Source: Deltaproteobacteria bacterium (GTDB taxonomy: Bacteria; Myxococcota_A; UBA9042; DTJE01). Taken from it: a DNA stretch of 6,730 nt. The position numbers and the translations under genes were made by a program. How positions within the stretch are numbered: position 1 is the stretch's first letter; each line of letters opens with the position of its first letter. The notes under the pieces are model-generated. The model was given only the letters and a program-made list of their open reading frames with translations. It made no database searches and was not told the origin of the DNA. Location of the stretch: positions 1 through 6,730 of the forward strand of contig JADHTP010000177.1 of NCBI GenBank assembly GCA_016784945.1. The letters run 5' to 3'. This document shows, in pieces, positions 1 through 5,911 of the stretch.

Positions 1-249
1 TACTCGGGAAACAACGGGATCCCCGACCTGATCCAGAACATGCTGTACATCCGTGAACTGACCGGCGACGTGGAGGTCATCGGCATCGGCACCGACTTCG
101 ACGGCCTGACCCACCCCTTCTCCGACTGCTTCCTGCCCAACCAGCTGGACCGCATCGCCTGGGCCATGAAAAAGCACTTCAGCGAAGACGAGATCGACCA
201 GGTCTTCTACGGCAACTCGGCAAGGGTCTTCGAAAAGGGCTGGACCTAG
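1..249 (+). CDS. Peptidase M19 (membrane/renal dipeptidase family), C-terminal part
   Basis: The frame is open from the first base and ends at TAG, giving 82 residues of a protein that begins outside the window. Residues 28-35 read GIGTDFDG, the hallmark of the M19 zinc dipeptidases near the C-terminus; its first Asp (residue 32) corresponds to a conserved active-site acid of the family. The end, YGNSARVFEKGW, matches the family's closing G-N-x-x-R-V-F helix. M19 enzymes hydrolyse dipeptides, including some with D-residues, using a binuclear zinc site; the metal-binding His residues would lie upstream and cannot be seen. No signal peptide can be judged. The next gene on this strand is 2.1 kb away and the next gene is on the other strand, so this is the last gene of its transcript. 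Family assignment is firm; substrate is unknown. Confidence 0.9.
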   Translation, partial: YSGNNGIPDLIQNMLYIRELTGDVEVIGIGTDFDGLTHPFSDCFLPNQLDRIAWAMKKHFSEDEIDQVFYGNSARVFEKGWT

Positions 250-261
250 GAGCGTGTCGCC

Positions 262-415
262 CATTGCGATCTGCTGCGGTTCCGACTGCATCCCGACATG
301 CTGCGTCGCTTTCCCCGAAACGTCCTCGACGTAGGTTCCAGCTACGCCTGTGGCGCTGCGGGGCCCCTGCTCCTTGCCTGACGGGCGCATCCGAAACCTC
401 GCTACGATCTCAATG
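262..415. repeat. Intergenic element bounded by imperfect inverted repeats
   Basis: The gap after the dipeptidase has no coding frame of normal composition. Its two ends mirror each other: 262-293 starts CATTGCGATC, and the reverse complement of 384-415 starts CATTGAGATC. The match continues imperfectly (shared GCG, GGTT, CG, TGC blocks) with small gaps over about 32 bases. Inside are a short hairpin (CGTAG at 330-334 pairing with CTACG at 342-346, loop of 7) and a GGGGCCCC palindrome at 360-367. The organisation resembles a non-autonomous MITE-like or structured dispersed repeat. No transposase or clear target-site duplication is seen. It could also hold the dipeptidase's termination signal. 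Confidence 0.4.
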
Positions 416-435
416 TCAGACAGTCCCGCTAGGGC

Positions 436-490
436 GTTGATCGTCAATCGTTGATCGTTTGATCGTTGGAGGATTGAAGGGGACGGTTTC
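436..490 (+). repeat. GATCGTT-rich dispersed repeat, copy 1
   Basis: Tandem variants of TGATCGT run from 436 to about 468, followed after ten bases by AGGGGACGGT at 478-487. A 22-base block (447-468) is identical to 6477-6498 in the same orientation, and AGGGGACGGT recurs at 6515-6524. This copy lacks the right palindrome arm that copy 2 has; it stops six bases before the stop codon of the lipoprotein gene on the opposite strand. It is probably one member of a genome-wide intergenic repeat family. Confidence 0.65.
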
Positions 491-495
491 GACCC

Positions 496-2073
496 TCAGG
501 TCTTCTCCTGGCACGTGGCCATGATGCATTCCATGTCGAGGCCGCAGTCCGCGTCCACGGTACACTGGTCCCCGCAGCAGAGCACGCCGCCCTGCTGCAA
601 GGGACTGGACTTGACCACGTCCGCGGCTTCCGTGCTGCCCGCCCCGCCACAGTCCCAGGTGTCCGGGTGGGACACGCCCAGTTTCTTGTTCCAGTAGTCC
701 AGGGGCTTGCACCAGCCGCAGCCTCCGCTGTTGGGCTTGCACGTCACGTTGGTCATGTCGCCGTCAACGTACTTGGGATCGTCAGGCTCCAGTTCCCCGT
801 AGAAATAGCAGGTGCAGCTGGACGTGGGCTTGTTCCGGATGGCCTTGCACCCGTCGTGGGAACCCTTTGTCAACGGCCAGCATATGGCCGGCGTGCAGGC
901 TGAACCGTCGGCGCATTCCTTGTCGGGTGCACAGGTGGCGCAGGGCAGGCCGGGTTTGCAGTCATTGTTGTCAGCGCACTTGCCCTGGTCCGTGGGGCAG
1001 CCCAGGTCACCACACCCGAAGATGTCGTTCACCGTGGTCACGTCTCCGATGGCGTCGGGCGCGCAGTTGAAGGCCCCCGTGGAAGAGGTCCGCGTCAGGA
1101 AGAAGGCCGGGCTTTCGGCCCCCACCATGATGTCTTCGCACCCCTTGGAGCTCCGGTACATCACGTCCATCTTGCCCAGGCACACATGCCAGCCCACGGG
1201 ACACAGGTCCGTGACGTTGCATCCCGTGCCTTCCGGGTTTTCGCCCGTATTGCCCGCCTTCCTGTCACAGGCCGGGACTTCGTTGTGGATCCCGGGCTGG
1301 TCCCAGGCACCGCCACAGGCCGCGATCAGGGGGTAGTCGTTGATGTGTATGAATCCCTCGCGGGTCCCGTCGGAGCACCCCACCCAGCCCGGGTCGTCCT
1401 GGCAGGTCCCATGGTCGCAAATCATGTTGGCCATGCAGGCGCCGCAGGAGGCCCCGCAGCCATCGCTGCCACATTCCTTCCCGTCACAGTCCGGCAGGCA
1501 GCAGAGCCCGTCGGCACAGACCTCCAGGCCGGCACACTCCCCGCAGAGACCGCCGCACCCGTCCACGCCACAGACCTTCCCTTCGCAGTCCGGGGTGCAG
1601 CATTCATGGAACCAGCAGGTCTGCCCAACGGCACAGATCCCGCACGCGGTCTCGCCACCGCACCCGTCGTCACCGCACTCTTTCCCATCGCAGGAGGGAA
1701 GGCAGCATCCCCCGAACCAGCAGACCTTGCCCTCGGGGCAGCACCCGGTGTTGCACGTCTCGAACTCGCATTCGCACTGGCCTTCGACACACACGCTGTC
1801 ATCGCCGCAGGTCCCGCAGGTTCCTGCGCACCCGTCGTCACCACACTCCTTTCCGTCGCAGGCCGGCGTGCAGACGTCGTCCATTATTTCGACCACATTC
1901 CCGGGATCAACCACATCGACCTTCTTTCCAGGATCGGACGGGGGCGTTCCCGGATCGGCCACGACCCCCGGGTCGGACCCGGCGAGGTCCGTGGGCGTTC
2001 CGTTGCTCCCTCCAACACCGCTGCAGCCCAGGGCGAAGATACACACGGCAAGGGCTTGAGATACCCGGTTCAT
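496..2073 (-). CDS. Large Cys-rich modular secreted lipoprotein
   Basis: This 525-residue protein has about 70 cysteines. The start at 2073 is chosen because GGAGG (complement of 2079-2083) lies 5 bases upstream and a lipoprotein signal follows directly: hydrophobic residues 6-15, then ALGC with the lipidated Cys at 17. The frame extends 25 codons further upstream, but that stretch has no signal-peptide character. Residues 18-67 form a Gly/Pro/Asp-rich linker. Four modules start at residues 68, 124, 159 and 192, each of the form C-x-P-x-C-(D/E)-G-K-x-C-G-x-D-G-C followed by a C-G-x-C end, joined by short VCWFGGCC-like spacers. Residues 229-400 form a separate domain (CSDGTREGF, then DLCPVGWHVC, then NDIFGCG) of a kind I recall from myxobacterial secreted proteins. 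The C-terminus (504-521) has C-x5-C-x5-C-x4-C. It is probably disulfide-bonded and anchored to the outer membrane. Role unknown; adhesion or binding is a guess. Confidence 0.88.
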   Translation of the reverse strand: MNRVSQALAVCIFALGCSGVGGSNGTPTDLAGSDPGVVADPGTPPSDPGKKVDVVDPGNVVEIMDDVCTPACDGKECGDDGCAGTCGTCGDDSVCVEGQCECEFETCNTGCCPEGKVCWFGGCCLPSCDGKECGDDGCGGETACGICAVGQTCWFHECCTPDCEGKVCGVDGCGGLCGECAGLEVCADGLCCLPDCDGKECGSDGCGASCGACMANMICDHGTCQDDPGWVGCSDGTREGFIHINDYPLIAACGGAWDQPGIHNEVPACDRKAGNTGENPEGTGCNVTDLCPVGWHVCLGKMDVMYRSSKGCEDIMVGAESPAFFLTRTSSTGAFNCAPDAIGDVTTVNDIFGCGDLGCPTDQGKCADNNDCKPGLPCATCAPDKECADGSACTPAICWPLTKGSHDGCKAIRNKPTSSCTCYFYGELEPDDPKYVDGDMTNVTCKPNSGGCGWCKPLDYWNKKLGVSHPDTWDCGGAGSTEAADVVKSSPLQQGGVLCCGDQCTVDADCGLDMECIMATCQEKT

Positions 2074-2092
2074 CAGGACCTCCACAACGATG

Positions 2093-2127
2093 ACATCACA
2101 GTATATATCAACGTGATATTCGCACAA
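2093..2127 (-). promoter_or_regulatory. Candidate sigma70-type promoter of the Cys-rich lipoprotein gene
   Basis: On the minus strand TTGTGC (2127-2122) and TATACT (2105-2100) are separated by 16 bases. This would start transcription near 2093, leaving about 20 untranslated bases that include the GGAGG ribosome site. The local AT-rich patch (2098-2120) stands out in a GC-rich window. The -10 box matches the consensus at five of six positions; the -35 box is weaker. Confidence 0.5.
2105..2119. promoter_or_regulatory. Candidate operator: perfect 6-3-6 inverted repeat
   Basis: ATATCA-ACG-TGATAT is a perfect palindrome with a 3-base centre. It sits inside the spacer between the proposed -35 and -10 boxes of the lipoprotein promoter and overlaps the -10 box by one base. 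A repressor dimer bound there would block RNA polymerase. No regulator gene lies in the window, so the binding protein is unknown. An AT-rich palindrome of this size could also arise by chance. Confidence 0.35.
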
Positions 2128-2161
2128 CCTGTCCATGGTAACGACCAACTATGGGCGCCGT

Positions 2162-2284
2162 TCAGGGGCAATCCCGCGGGAAGGTGCCGGTGGGTTCCCC
2201 GGCGTCGGAGTCGGCGCACACGTAGGATTTGCTGGTGGCGTACCACCCGCATTTGTGGAACCCATGTCTACCTCGAAAGACCAC
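2162..2284 (-). pseudogene. Remnant of a Cys-rich secreted protein's C-terminus
   Basis: A short frame ends at TGA (complement of 2162-2164). Its last 31 codons (2257-2165) encode KCGWYATSKSYVCA, then DSDAGEPTGTF, then PRDCP. In those codons 27 of 31 third positions are G or C, as in the real genes here. The nine codons before them, back to a possible GTG at 2284, have only 4 of 9, so coding character begins abruptly near 2257. The pattern C-G-W, Y-x-C, P-x-G-x-F-P-x-x-C-P looks like the end of a Cys-rich module I recall from myxobacterial secreted proteins; the first half of such a module is missing upstream. I therefore read it as a truncated gene end rather than a working 40-residue gene. 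It lies just upstream of, and on the same strand as, the large Cys-rich lipoprotein. Confidence 0.45.
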
Positions 2285-2302
2285 GCGGCCTCAGGATACC
2301 AC

Positions 2303-2308
2303 TATAAT
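2303..2308 (+). promoter_or_regulatory. Candidate -10 box (TATAAT) of the envelope-protein operon
   Basis: A perfect TATAAT lies 57 bases before the ATG at 2366, in an otherwise GC-rich gap between divergent genes. No good -35 box stands at 16 to 18 bases upstream (only GACCAC/ACCACG). An activator or another sigma factor would be needed, or the match is chance. Confidence 0.35.
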
Positions 2309-2365
2309 GAGGTTGCAAAGTCGAAGGAACGGCCCGTGACAGGACCATGACCAACGGAGGTACGG

Positions 2366-2809
2366 ATGGAAACCGATCTGGCGACCAGGATCGCCCGCCT
2401 GGAAAAAAGCAATCGACGGCAGAGGTGGTTCACCCTGGGTACCCTGGTCCTCCTGGTCACGGGTTGCCTGGCCCTGAGCCTCAGGGACTGGCCGCCACCG
2501 GCACGGGCCCATGGTGCCAATACCGATATTCCCGACGTGATCCGGTCCAAGTCCTTTCAGTTGCTGGACCAGAAGGGGAAAGCCCGCGCCTGGCTCATGA
2601 ACGGCCGCAACGGCGCCACCTTCCTGAGCCTTGCCGACACCATGGGAAAGGCCAGGATCGCCATGACTGTGGAACCCGACGGATCGTCCGTCATCAACCT
2701 GGCCGACGCCCAGGGAAAGGCCCGGGTGGCACTGGGACTGGATGCCGGCGGGATGCCTTCCCTGGTCTTCACGGATGCCCTGGACAAGCTGCATTGGAAG
2801 GCGCCTTGA
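2366..2809 (+). CDS. Membrane-anchored protein with repeated GKAR beta motifs
   Basis: The ATG is preceded by GGAGG at 2356-2360, five bases away. The 147-residue product has a short charged amphipathic N-terminus (LATRIARLEKSNRRQR, residues 5-20) and then one hydrophobic segment (about 22-39). The rest contains repeats of roughly 25 residues: FQLLDQKGKARAWL (64-77), FLSLADTMGKARIAM (86-100), VINLADAQGKARVAL (109-123), and a degenerate fourth, LVFTDALDKLHW (133-144). The alternating hydrophobic pattern and D-x-x-GKAR turns suggest a small all-beta repeat domain outside the inner membrane. VTGC at 31-34 also fits a lipobox, but the hydrophobic run continues past the Cys, which favours a transmembrane anchor. 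Probably cotranscribed with the small lipoprotein 37 bases downstream. Similar proteins are uncharacterised as far as I know. Confidence 0.82.
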   Translation: METDLATRIARLEKSNRRQRWFTLGTLVLLVTGCLALSLRDWPPPARAHGANTDIPDVIRSKSFQLLDQKGKARAWLMNGRNGATFLSLADTMGKARIAMTVEPDGSSVINLADAQGKARVALGLDAGGMPSLVFTDALDKLHWKAP

Positions 2810-2846
2810 AAAACAGGGCCATGGTGAGGTTCCATGGAGGGATGAC

Positions 2847-3170
2847 ATGAAGGGAATTCCGATTCGCCTAGGGATCACGCTCACCCTGTATGCACTGCTC
2901 CTGGCGCTCGCATGGGCCGGGTGCAGGCAGGATGCGGCCCAGGAGTCGCAACCGGCGCCGGAACCGGAACGCCCGGCCATTTACTGCCACCTGGACAGAC
3001 ACTGCTCCCCTGGTTCGACCTGCGCCAAGGGCCGGTGCGGAACCGGTCCGTCCCGGAACCGGCCTGCGAAGCCCCGGATCCGCGTGGTGGACGAATTCGA
3101 GCGGGCCCAGAAGCAGATCCAGGACAACCGGGACCGCGCCATCGAACGGAACTCGCCACACCTCCAATAG
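2847..3170 (+). CDS. Small lipoprotein with a four-Cys motif
   Basis: ATG at 2847 follows GGAGG (2836-2840) by six bases, and an export signal begins at once, which decides the start. The 107-residue product has a hydrophobic segment (8-24) ending in WAGC, giving lipidation at Cys26; Trp at -3 is unusual for a lipobox. After a Gln/Pro/Glu-rich linker comes YCHLDRHCSPGSTCAKGRC, with Cys at 47, 53, 59 and 64 (C-x5-C-x5-C-x4-C). The C-terminal 35 residues are highly charged and probably helical (VDEFERAQKQIQDNRDRAIE). It is likely anchored in the envelope, with the Cys motif as a two-disulfide knot. It follows the GKAR-repeat gene by 37 bases, so one operon is likely. Function unknown. Confidence 0.8.
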   Translation: MKGIPIRLGITLTLYALLLALAWAGCRQDAAQESQPAPEPERPAIYCHLDRHCSPGSTCAKGRCGTGPSRNRPAKPRIRVVDEFERAQKQIQDNRDRAIERNSPHLQ

Positions 3171-3172
3171 GC

Positions 3173-4486
3173 TCAATCGTTCTCCAGCCGGTGCAGTTTT
3201 TCCTGCATGATGGCGAGGATCTCGTCGTCCATGGCCGTCATGCCCGTGGTGGCGATGCGACCCAGGTTTCGCAGGGATCGGGCCCCGTCTTTCCCGATGA
3301 TCCCGTCGGTGAAGGGAATGCAGATGCCGTTGTGGGCCAGGGAAGCCGATCGGAAGGCGGCGTCCACGGAGGTCATGGTCTTGAGGGCGCATCCGATCTT
3401 CGCACCGTCGCAGATCATCCCGGCCACGTTGCCCACCATGTTGTTCATGGCCATGGACACCACTTCGGCGTCGCCGCCTTCCAGGAAGACCAATCCGGCG
3501 GCCAGGCCGATGCCTGCGGCGTTGGAGCATCCACAGACCGCGGACAGCGTGCCCAGATGATGGGTCGTGGCGGAGGTCACCAGGCAGGCCAGCGCCAGGG
3601 CCTGGTCCACCCGCTGGGAGGGGTAGCCCTTTTCCTCGCCCCACAGCGCCAGGGGCACGGAGCAGGTAATTCCCTTGTTGCCCGAGCCCGCCAGGGACAT
3701 GACCACGAAGTCTTCCCCGGACATCCTGGCGTGGACGCCCGCCAGCACCAGACGACTCAACCGGGTCAGAGGGTCCTCGCCAGCCAGCCCTACGAAGGAC
3801 CGGGGGAAGAGTCCCAGGCCGTGCCGCGCAATGGCCAGGTTCAGGTCCACGCCCTTGCGCAGGGCAGCGGCGTCTTCGGGGCCCAGGGAACGGGCCAGGG
3901 TGATCATCTCGTGGAAGGTGAGGCCGGCCAGCCGTCGGCGCAGGGACTTTTCCGGTGCGTCGACCGAACCATCGCCCCCTTCCTCCAGGACCGGGACACC
4001 GTCACGCTCCAGGCGCACGATGCGCGTGTGACCGCCTTCGATCACGGCCCGGCCTCCCGATCCCGCGGCGCCGGTGACCAGACAGCCCACGAAGAGCCCC
4101 TCGCGGGCCGGATCCACTTCCACGGTCACCCCGCCCGATCGCACCAGGCTCCCGGCTTTCTCCAGAATTTCGGGGGTGATCCCGCGAAAGCACTCCAGTC
4201 CGGCGTCCAGGTCCGTCAGGAAGCAGCCGATGGCCAGGGACCACAGGATCCCGGTGCGTCCGTCCGAATGGGGAATCCCCACGGCATAGCAGTTCTTGTA
4301 GATCCGCGCGTCGCACACCAGGTGGGCTGATCGGGGCTCGCCGCTCGACAGGGAGGCCGCATTGGCAGCGGCCAGGGCGATGGACGCGGGCTCCGTGCAA
4401 CCCAGGGCGGGTTTCCATTCCACTGCCAGGTAGTCGGAAAAACCAGGTGTGTCGCCGAATCCATCGGAGCCATTTCGTGGCGTCAT
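3173..4486 (-). CDS. UPF0597 / L-cysteine desulfidase (CyuA/YhaM) family protein
   Basis: The 437-residue product matches the family's length. Family members split L-cysteine to pyruvate, ammonia and sulfide with an oxygen-labile iron-sulfur cluster, and share the fold of the serine dehydratase alpha domain. Visible landmarks: ALGCTEPASIALA (27-39), SLAGSGNKGI (264-273), AVCGCSNAAGIG (316-327) and NNMVGNVAGMICDGAKIGCALK region (348-369). Cys318/320, 359 and 366 are the likely cluster ligands, by analogy with iron-sulfur serine dehydratases. No signal peptide: cytoplasmic. ATG at 4486 is preferred because GGGGA lies five bases upstream and the family homology starts soon after; the frame stays open for 51 more codons upstream, but these run into the repeat element and look non-coding. 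It is transcribed alone and ends 2 bp from the convergent lipoprotein gene. No cysteine-responsive regulator or transporter is adjacent, so the exact substrate is inferred. Confidence 0.9.
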   Translation of the reverse strand: MTPRNGSDGFGDTPGFSDYLAVEWKPALGCTEPASIALAAANAASLSSGEPRSAHLVCDARIYKNCYAVGIPHSDGRTGILWSLAIGCFLTDLDAGLECFRGITPEILEKAGSLVRSGGVTVEVDPAREGLFVGCLVTGAAGSGGRAVIEGGHTRIVRLERDGVPVLEEGGDGSVDAPEKSLRRRLAGLTFHEMITLARSLGPEDAAALRKGVDLNLAIARHGLGLFPRSFVGLAGEDPLTRLSRLVLAGVHARMSGEDFVVMSLAGSGNKGITCSVPLALWGEEKGYPSQRVDQALALACLVTSATTHHLGTLSAVCGCSNAAGIGLAAGLVFLEGGDAEVVSMAMNNMVGNVAGMICDGAKIGCALKTMTSVDAAFRSASLAHNGICIPFTDGIIGKDGARSLRNLGRIATTGMTAMDDEILAIMQEKLHRLEND

Positions 4487-4547
4487 GGCGGTCCCCGTAA
4501 CCTGTGATGCCCGATCGTACCCCCTTCCAGCCCGCCCGGGCAAGCAG

Positions 4548-4638
4548 GGACGCGACCCCAGGGCAAACGCATCTAATCCGTGGTCGTGCGTGGCTTCTGT
4601 TTCAACATCTTGATGCGTTTGCCCTGGACGCGACCCCA
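4548..4638. repeat. Compact nested inverted/direct repeat element
   Basis: A perfect 16-base inverted repeat (4558-4573 with 4612-4627, core CAGGGCAAACGCATC) encloses 38 bases. Overlapping its outer ends is a 13-base direct repeat, GGACGCGACCCCA, at 4548-4560 and 4626-4638. The element lies between the divergent desulfidase and rhomboid genes. A 38-base loop and no T-run argue against a terminator. It resembles REP-like or MITE-type intergenic repeats; no transposase is present. Confidence 0.65.
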
Positions 4639-4648
4639 TTTACCCTTG

Positions 4649-4662
4649 ACGGGGACACCCGT
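4649..4662. repeat. Short hairpin upstream of the rhomboid gene
   Basis: ACGGG-GACA-CCCGT forms a perfect 5-base stem with a 4-base loop, 36 bases before the rhomboid start codon. It may belong to the neighbouring repeat element or form a leader hairpin. It has no T-run, so it is not a convincing terminator. Confidence 0.3.
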
Positions 4663-4688
4663 GAGTGACCAAGATGAACGGGTACGGC

Positions 4689-4694
4689 GAGGTG
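4689..4694 (+). promoter_or_regulatory. Ribosome binding site fixing a TTG start
   Basis: GAGGTG precedes the TTG at 4699; six bases separate GAGG from the start. An in-frame TGA at 4693-4695 overlaps it, so no earlier start in this frame is possible. The resulting N-terminus MFLPIGDTPNP is typical of rhomboid proteins, which supports the non-ATG start. Confidence 0.7.
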
Positions 4695-4698
4695 ACCC

Positions 4699-5895
4699 TT
4701 GTTCCTGCCCATCGGTGACACCCCCAATCCCCGCAACTACACCGCCTGGGTCACCTGGAGCCTGATCGCCGCCAACGTTGTGGTGTACCTGGCCTTCACC
4801 CTGCCCCTCTCGGGCCAACCCGTGGACCTCAGCGACCCGGCCCTGGCCGAGTACCTCAAGGCCCTTGCCCCGAGGCTGGGTCTGGTGACCCGGATGGAGC
4901 TGACGCAACTGCTGGCCCAGACCAGTTCCTACGACCTGTTCACCTTTGCCCACGGGTACAAACCGGGACTTCCCGAGGTCGGGGACCTCTTTTTCAGCCT
5001 GTTCCTCCACGGGGGCTTCCTGCACCTGGCCGGCAACATGCTGTTCCTGTGGATTTTCGGCGACAACGTGGAACAGCGCCTGGGCCGGCTGGGATATCTG
5101 CTGACCTACCTTTTCACCGGTGCCGTGGCCACCCTGACATTCGCCCTGTTCGACTGGGGCTCAATGATCCCCCTCGTGGGCGCTTCCGGGGCGATATCGG
5201 GTGTCATCGGCCTCTATTTCCTGCTGTTCCCCAGGAACAAGGTCAAGGTGCTGGTGGTCCTGGTGTTCTTCTTCGATGTCTGGCTGTTGCCGGCCCGCTG
5301 GGTGCTGGCGTTCTACGTCCTGGTGGACAACCTCCTGCCCTTCCTGATCGGGGCCCAGTCAGGGGTGGCCTACGGCGCGCACCTGGGCGGATTCGCCGCG
5401 GGACTCATGGTGGCCTGGGTCGGGAGACGGTTTGCCTGGCGCTGGCCCTGGGCCCGGGGACGCCTGCCGAAAGGGGATCGCGACGTCAGACCCGCGGCAA
5501 GGAAAGACGCGGCAGGCCCCCTGCAGGAACTGGGCAAGGCCATCGAGGCCGGTAAGGTAAAAGAGGCCATGTCCGCGCTCCAGGGCCTTCGGATGGGGGA
5601 CCTGGGTCGGCTCGACCCGGCCCATTGCGCCATCCTGTCCGCGTGGGTGCAGGATTCCGGAAACCCGGACATGGCCGCCAGGATGCTGAGGCGTTGCCTG
5701 TCCGCCCACTCGAAGTCCGGTGACCTGGCCCGGGTCTACCTGGCCCTGGGCCTCCTGAGGCTGGACCAGGGACAACAGGCGGCCGCCTACCAGCACCTGC
5801 TCAGCGTGTTAGACCACGATCCGGACCCCGGGACACGGGCCCGGGCGGGCGAGGCCCTGGGACGGATCGACCTGTACCGGAAAAAGAAGAAATAG
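4699..5895 (+). CDS. Rhomboid-family intramembrane serine protease with TPR-like C-terminal tail
   Basis: The 398-residue protein starts at TTG with the family-like N-terminus MFLPIGDTPNP. A first membrane helix (about 16-36) is followed by a roughly 60-residue loop, then the rhomboid core (about 96-242). Catalytic features are intact: HGGFLHLAGN (104-113) with the H-x-x-x-N motif at His109 and Asn113; GASGAISG (161-168) with nucleophile Ser163; and AHLGGFAAG (227-235) with the paired His228. These enzymes cut transmembrane substrates within the bilayer. Residues 271-398 are soluble, helical and Ala/Leu-rich, with helix pairs such as AARMLRRCLSA, ARVYLALGLLRLDQG and AAAYQHLLSVLDHDPD, resembling TPR repeats; this tail may bind partners in the cytoplasm. 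The protein ends in KKKK. The carbonic-anhydrase-like gene follows after 16 bases. Substrates are unknown. Confidence 0.93.
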   Translation: MFLPIGDTPNPRNYTAWVTWSLIAANVVVYLAFTLPLSGQPVDLSDPALAEYLKALAPRLGLVTRMELTQLLAQTSSYDLFTFAHGYKPGLPEVGDLFFSLFLHGGFLHLAGNMLFLWIFGDNVEQRLGRLGYLLTYLFTGAVATLTFALFDWGSMIPLVGASGAISGVIGLYFLLFPRNKVKVLVVLVFFFDVWLLPARWVLAFYVLVDNLLPFLIGAQSGVAYGAHLGGFAAGLMVAWVGRRFAWRWPWARGRLPKGDRDVRPAARKDAAGPLQELGKAIEAGKVKEAMSALQGLRMGDLGRLDPAHCAILSAWVQDSGNPDMAARMLRRCLSAHSKSGDLARVYLALGLLRLDQGQQAAAYQHLLSVLDHDPDPGTRARAGEALGRIDLYRKKKK

Positions 5896-5911
5896 ACACT
5901 CGGGGGATGGC

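Noticed and set aside
436..503. Possible short CRISPR-like tandem repeat of GATCGTT
   Set aside because: Units of 7-8 bases without unique spacers are simple tandem repeats, not a CRISPR array.
2149..2265. Minus-strand 38-residue frame starting MGSTNAGG
   Set aside because: Low-complexity Pro/Thr sequence out of frame with the more convincing Cys-rich remnant at the same place, and no ribosome site.
1186..2307. Long plus-strand frame (373 residues) opposite the Cys-rich lipoprotein
   Set aside because: It is antisense to a gene with clear signal peptide, RBS and repeats. Its Ala/Pro/Val-rich product mirrors the repeat structure of that gene and has no RBS or recognisable domain.
2819..2837. 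Two CCATGG palindromes 7 bases apart before the small lipoprotein
   Set aside because: Six-base palindromes of this kind are common by chance, and the second is explained by the ribosome binding site context.
2912..4330. Long plus-strand frame (472 residues) running through the small lipoprotein and against the desulfidase
   Set aside because: It has biased Gly/Gln/His composition and crosses two well-supported genes on different strands, as expected for a shadow frame in GC-rich DNA.
4487..4639. N-terminal extension of the desulfidase upstream of 4486
   Set aside because: The 51 extra codons run through the nested repeat element, have no family similarity I can see, and a start with a plausible ribosome site exists at 4486.
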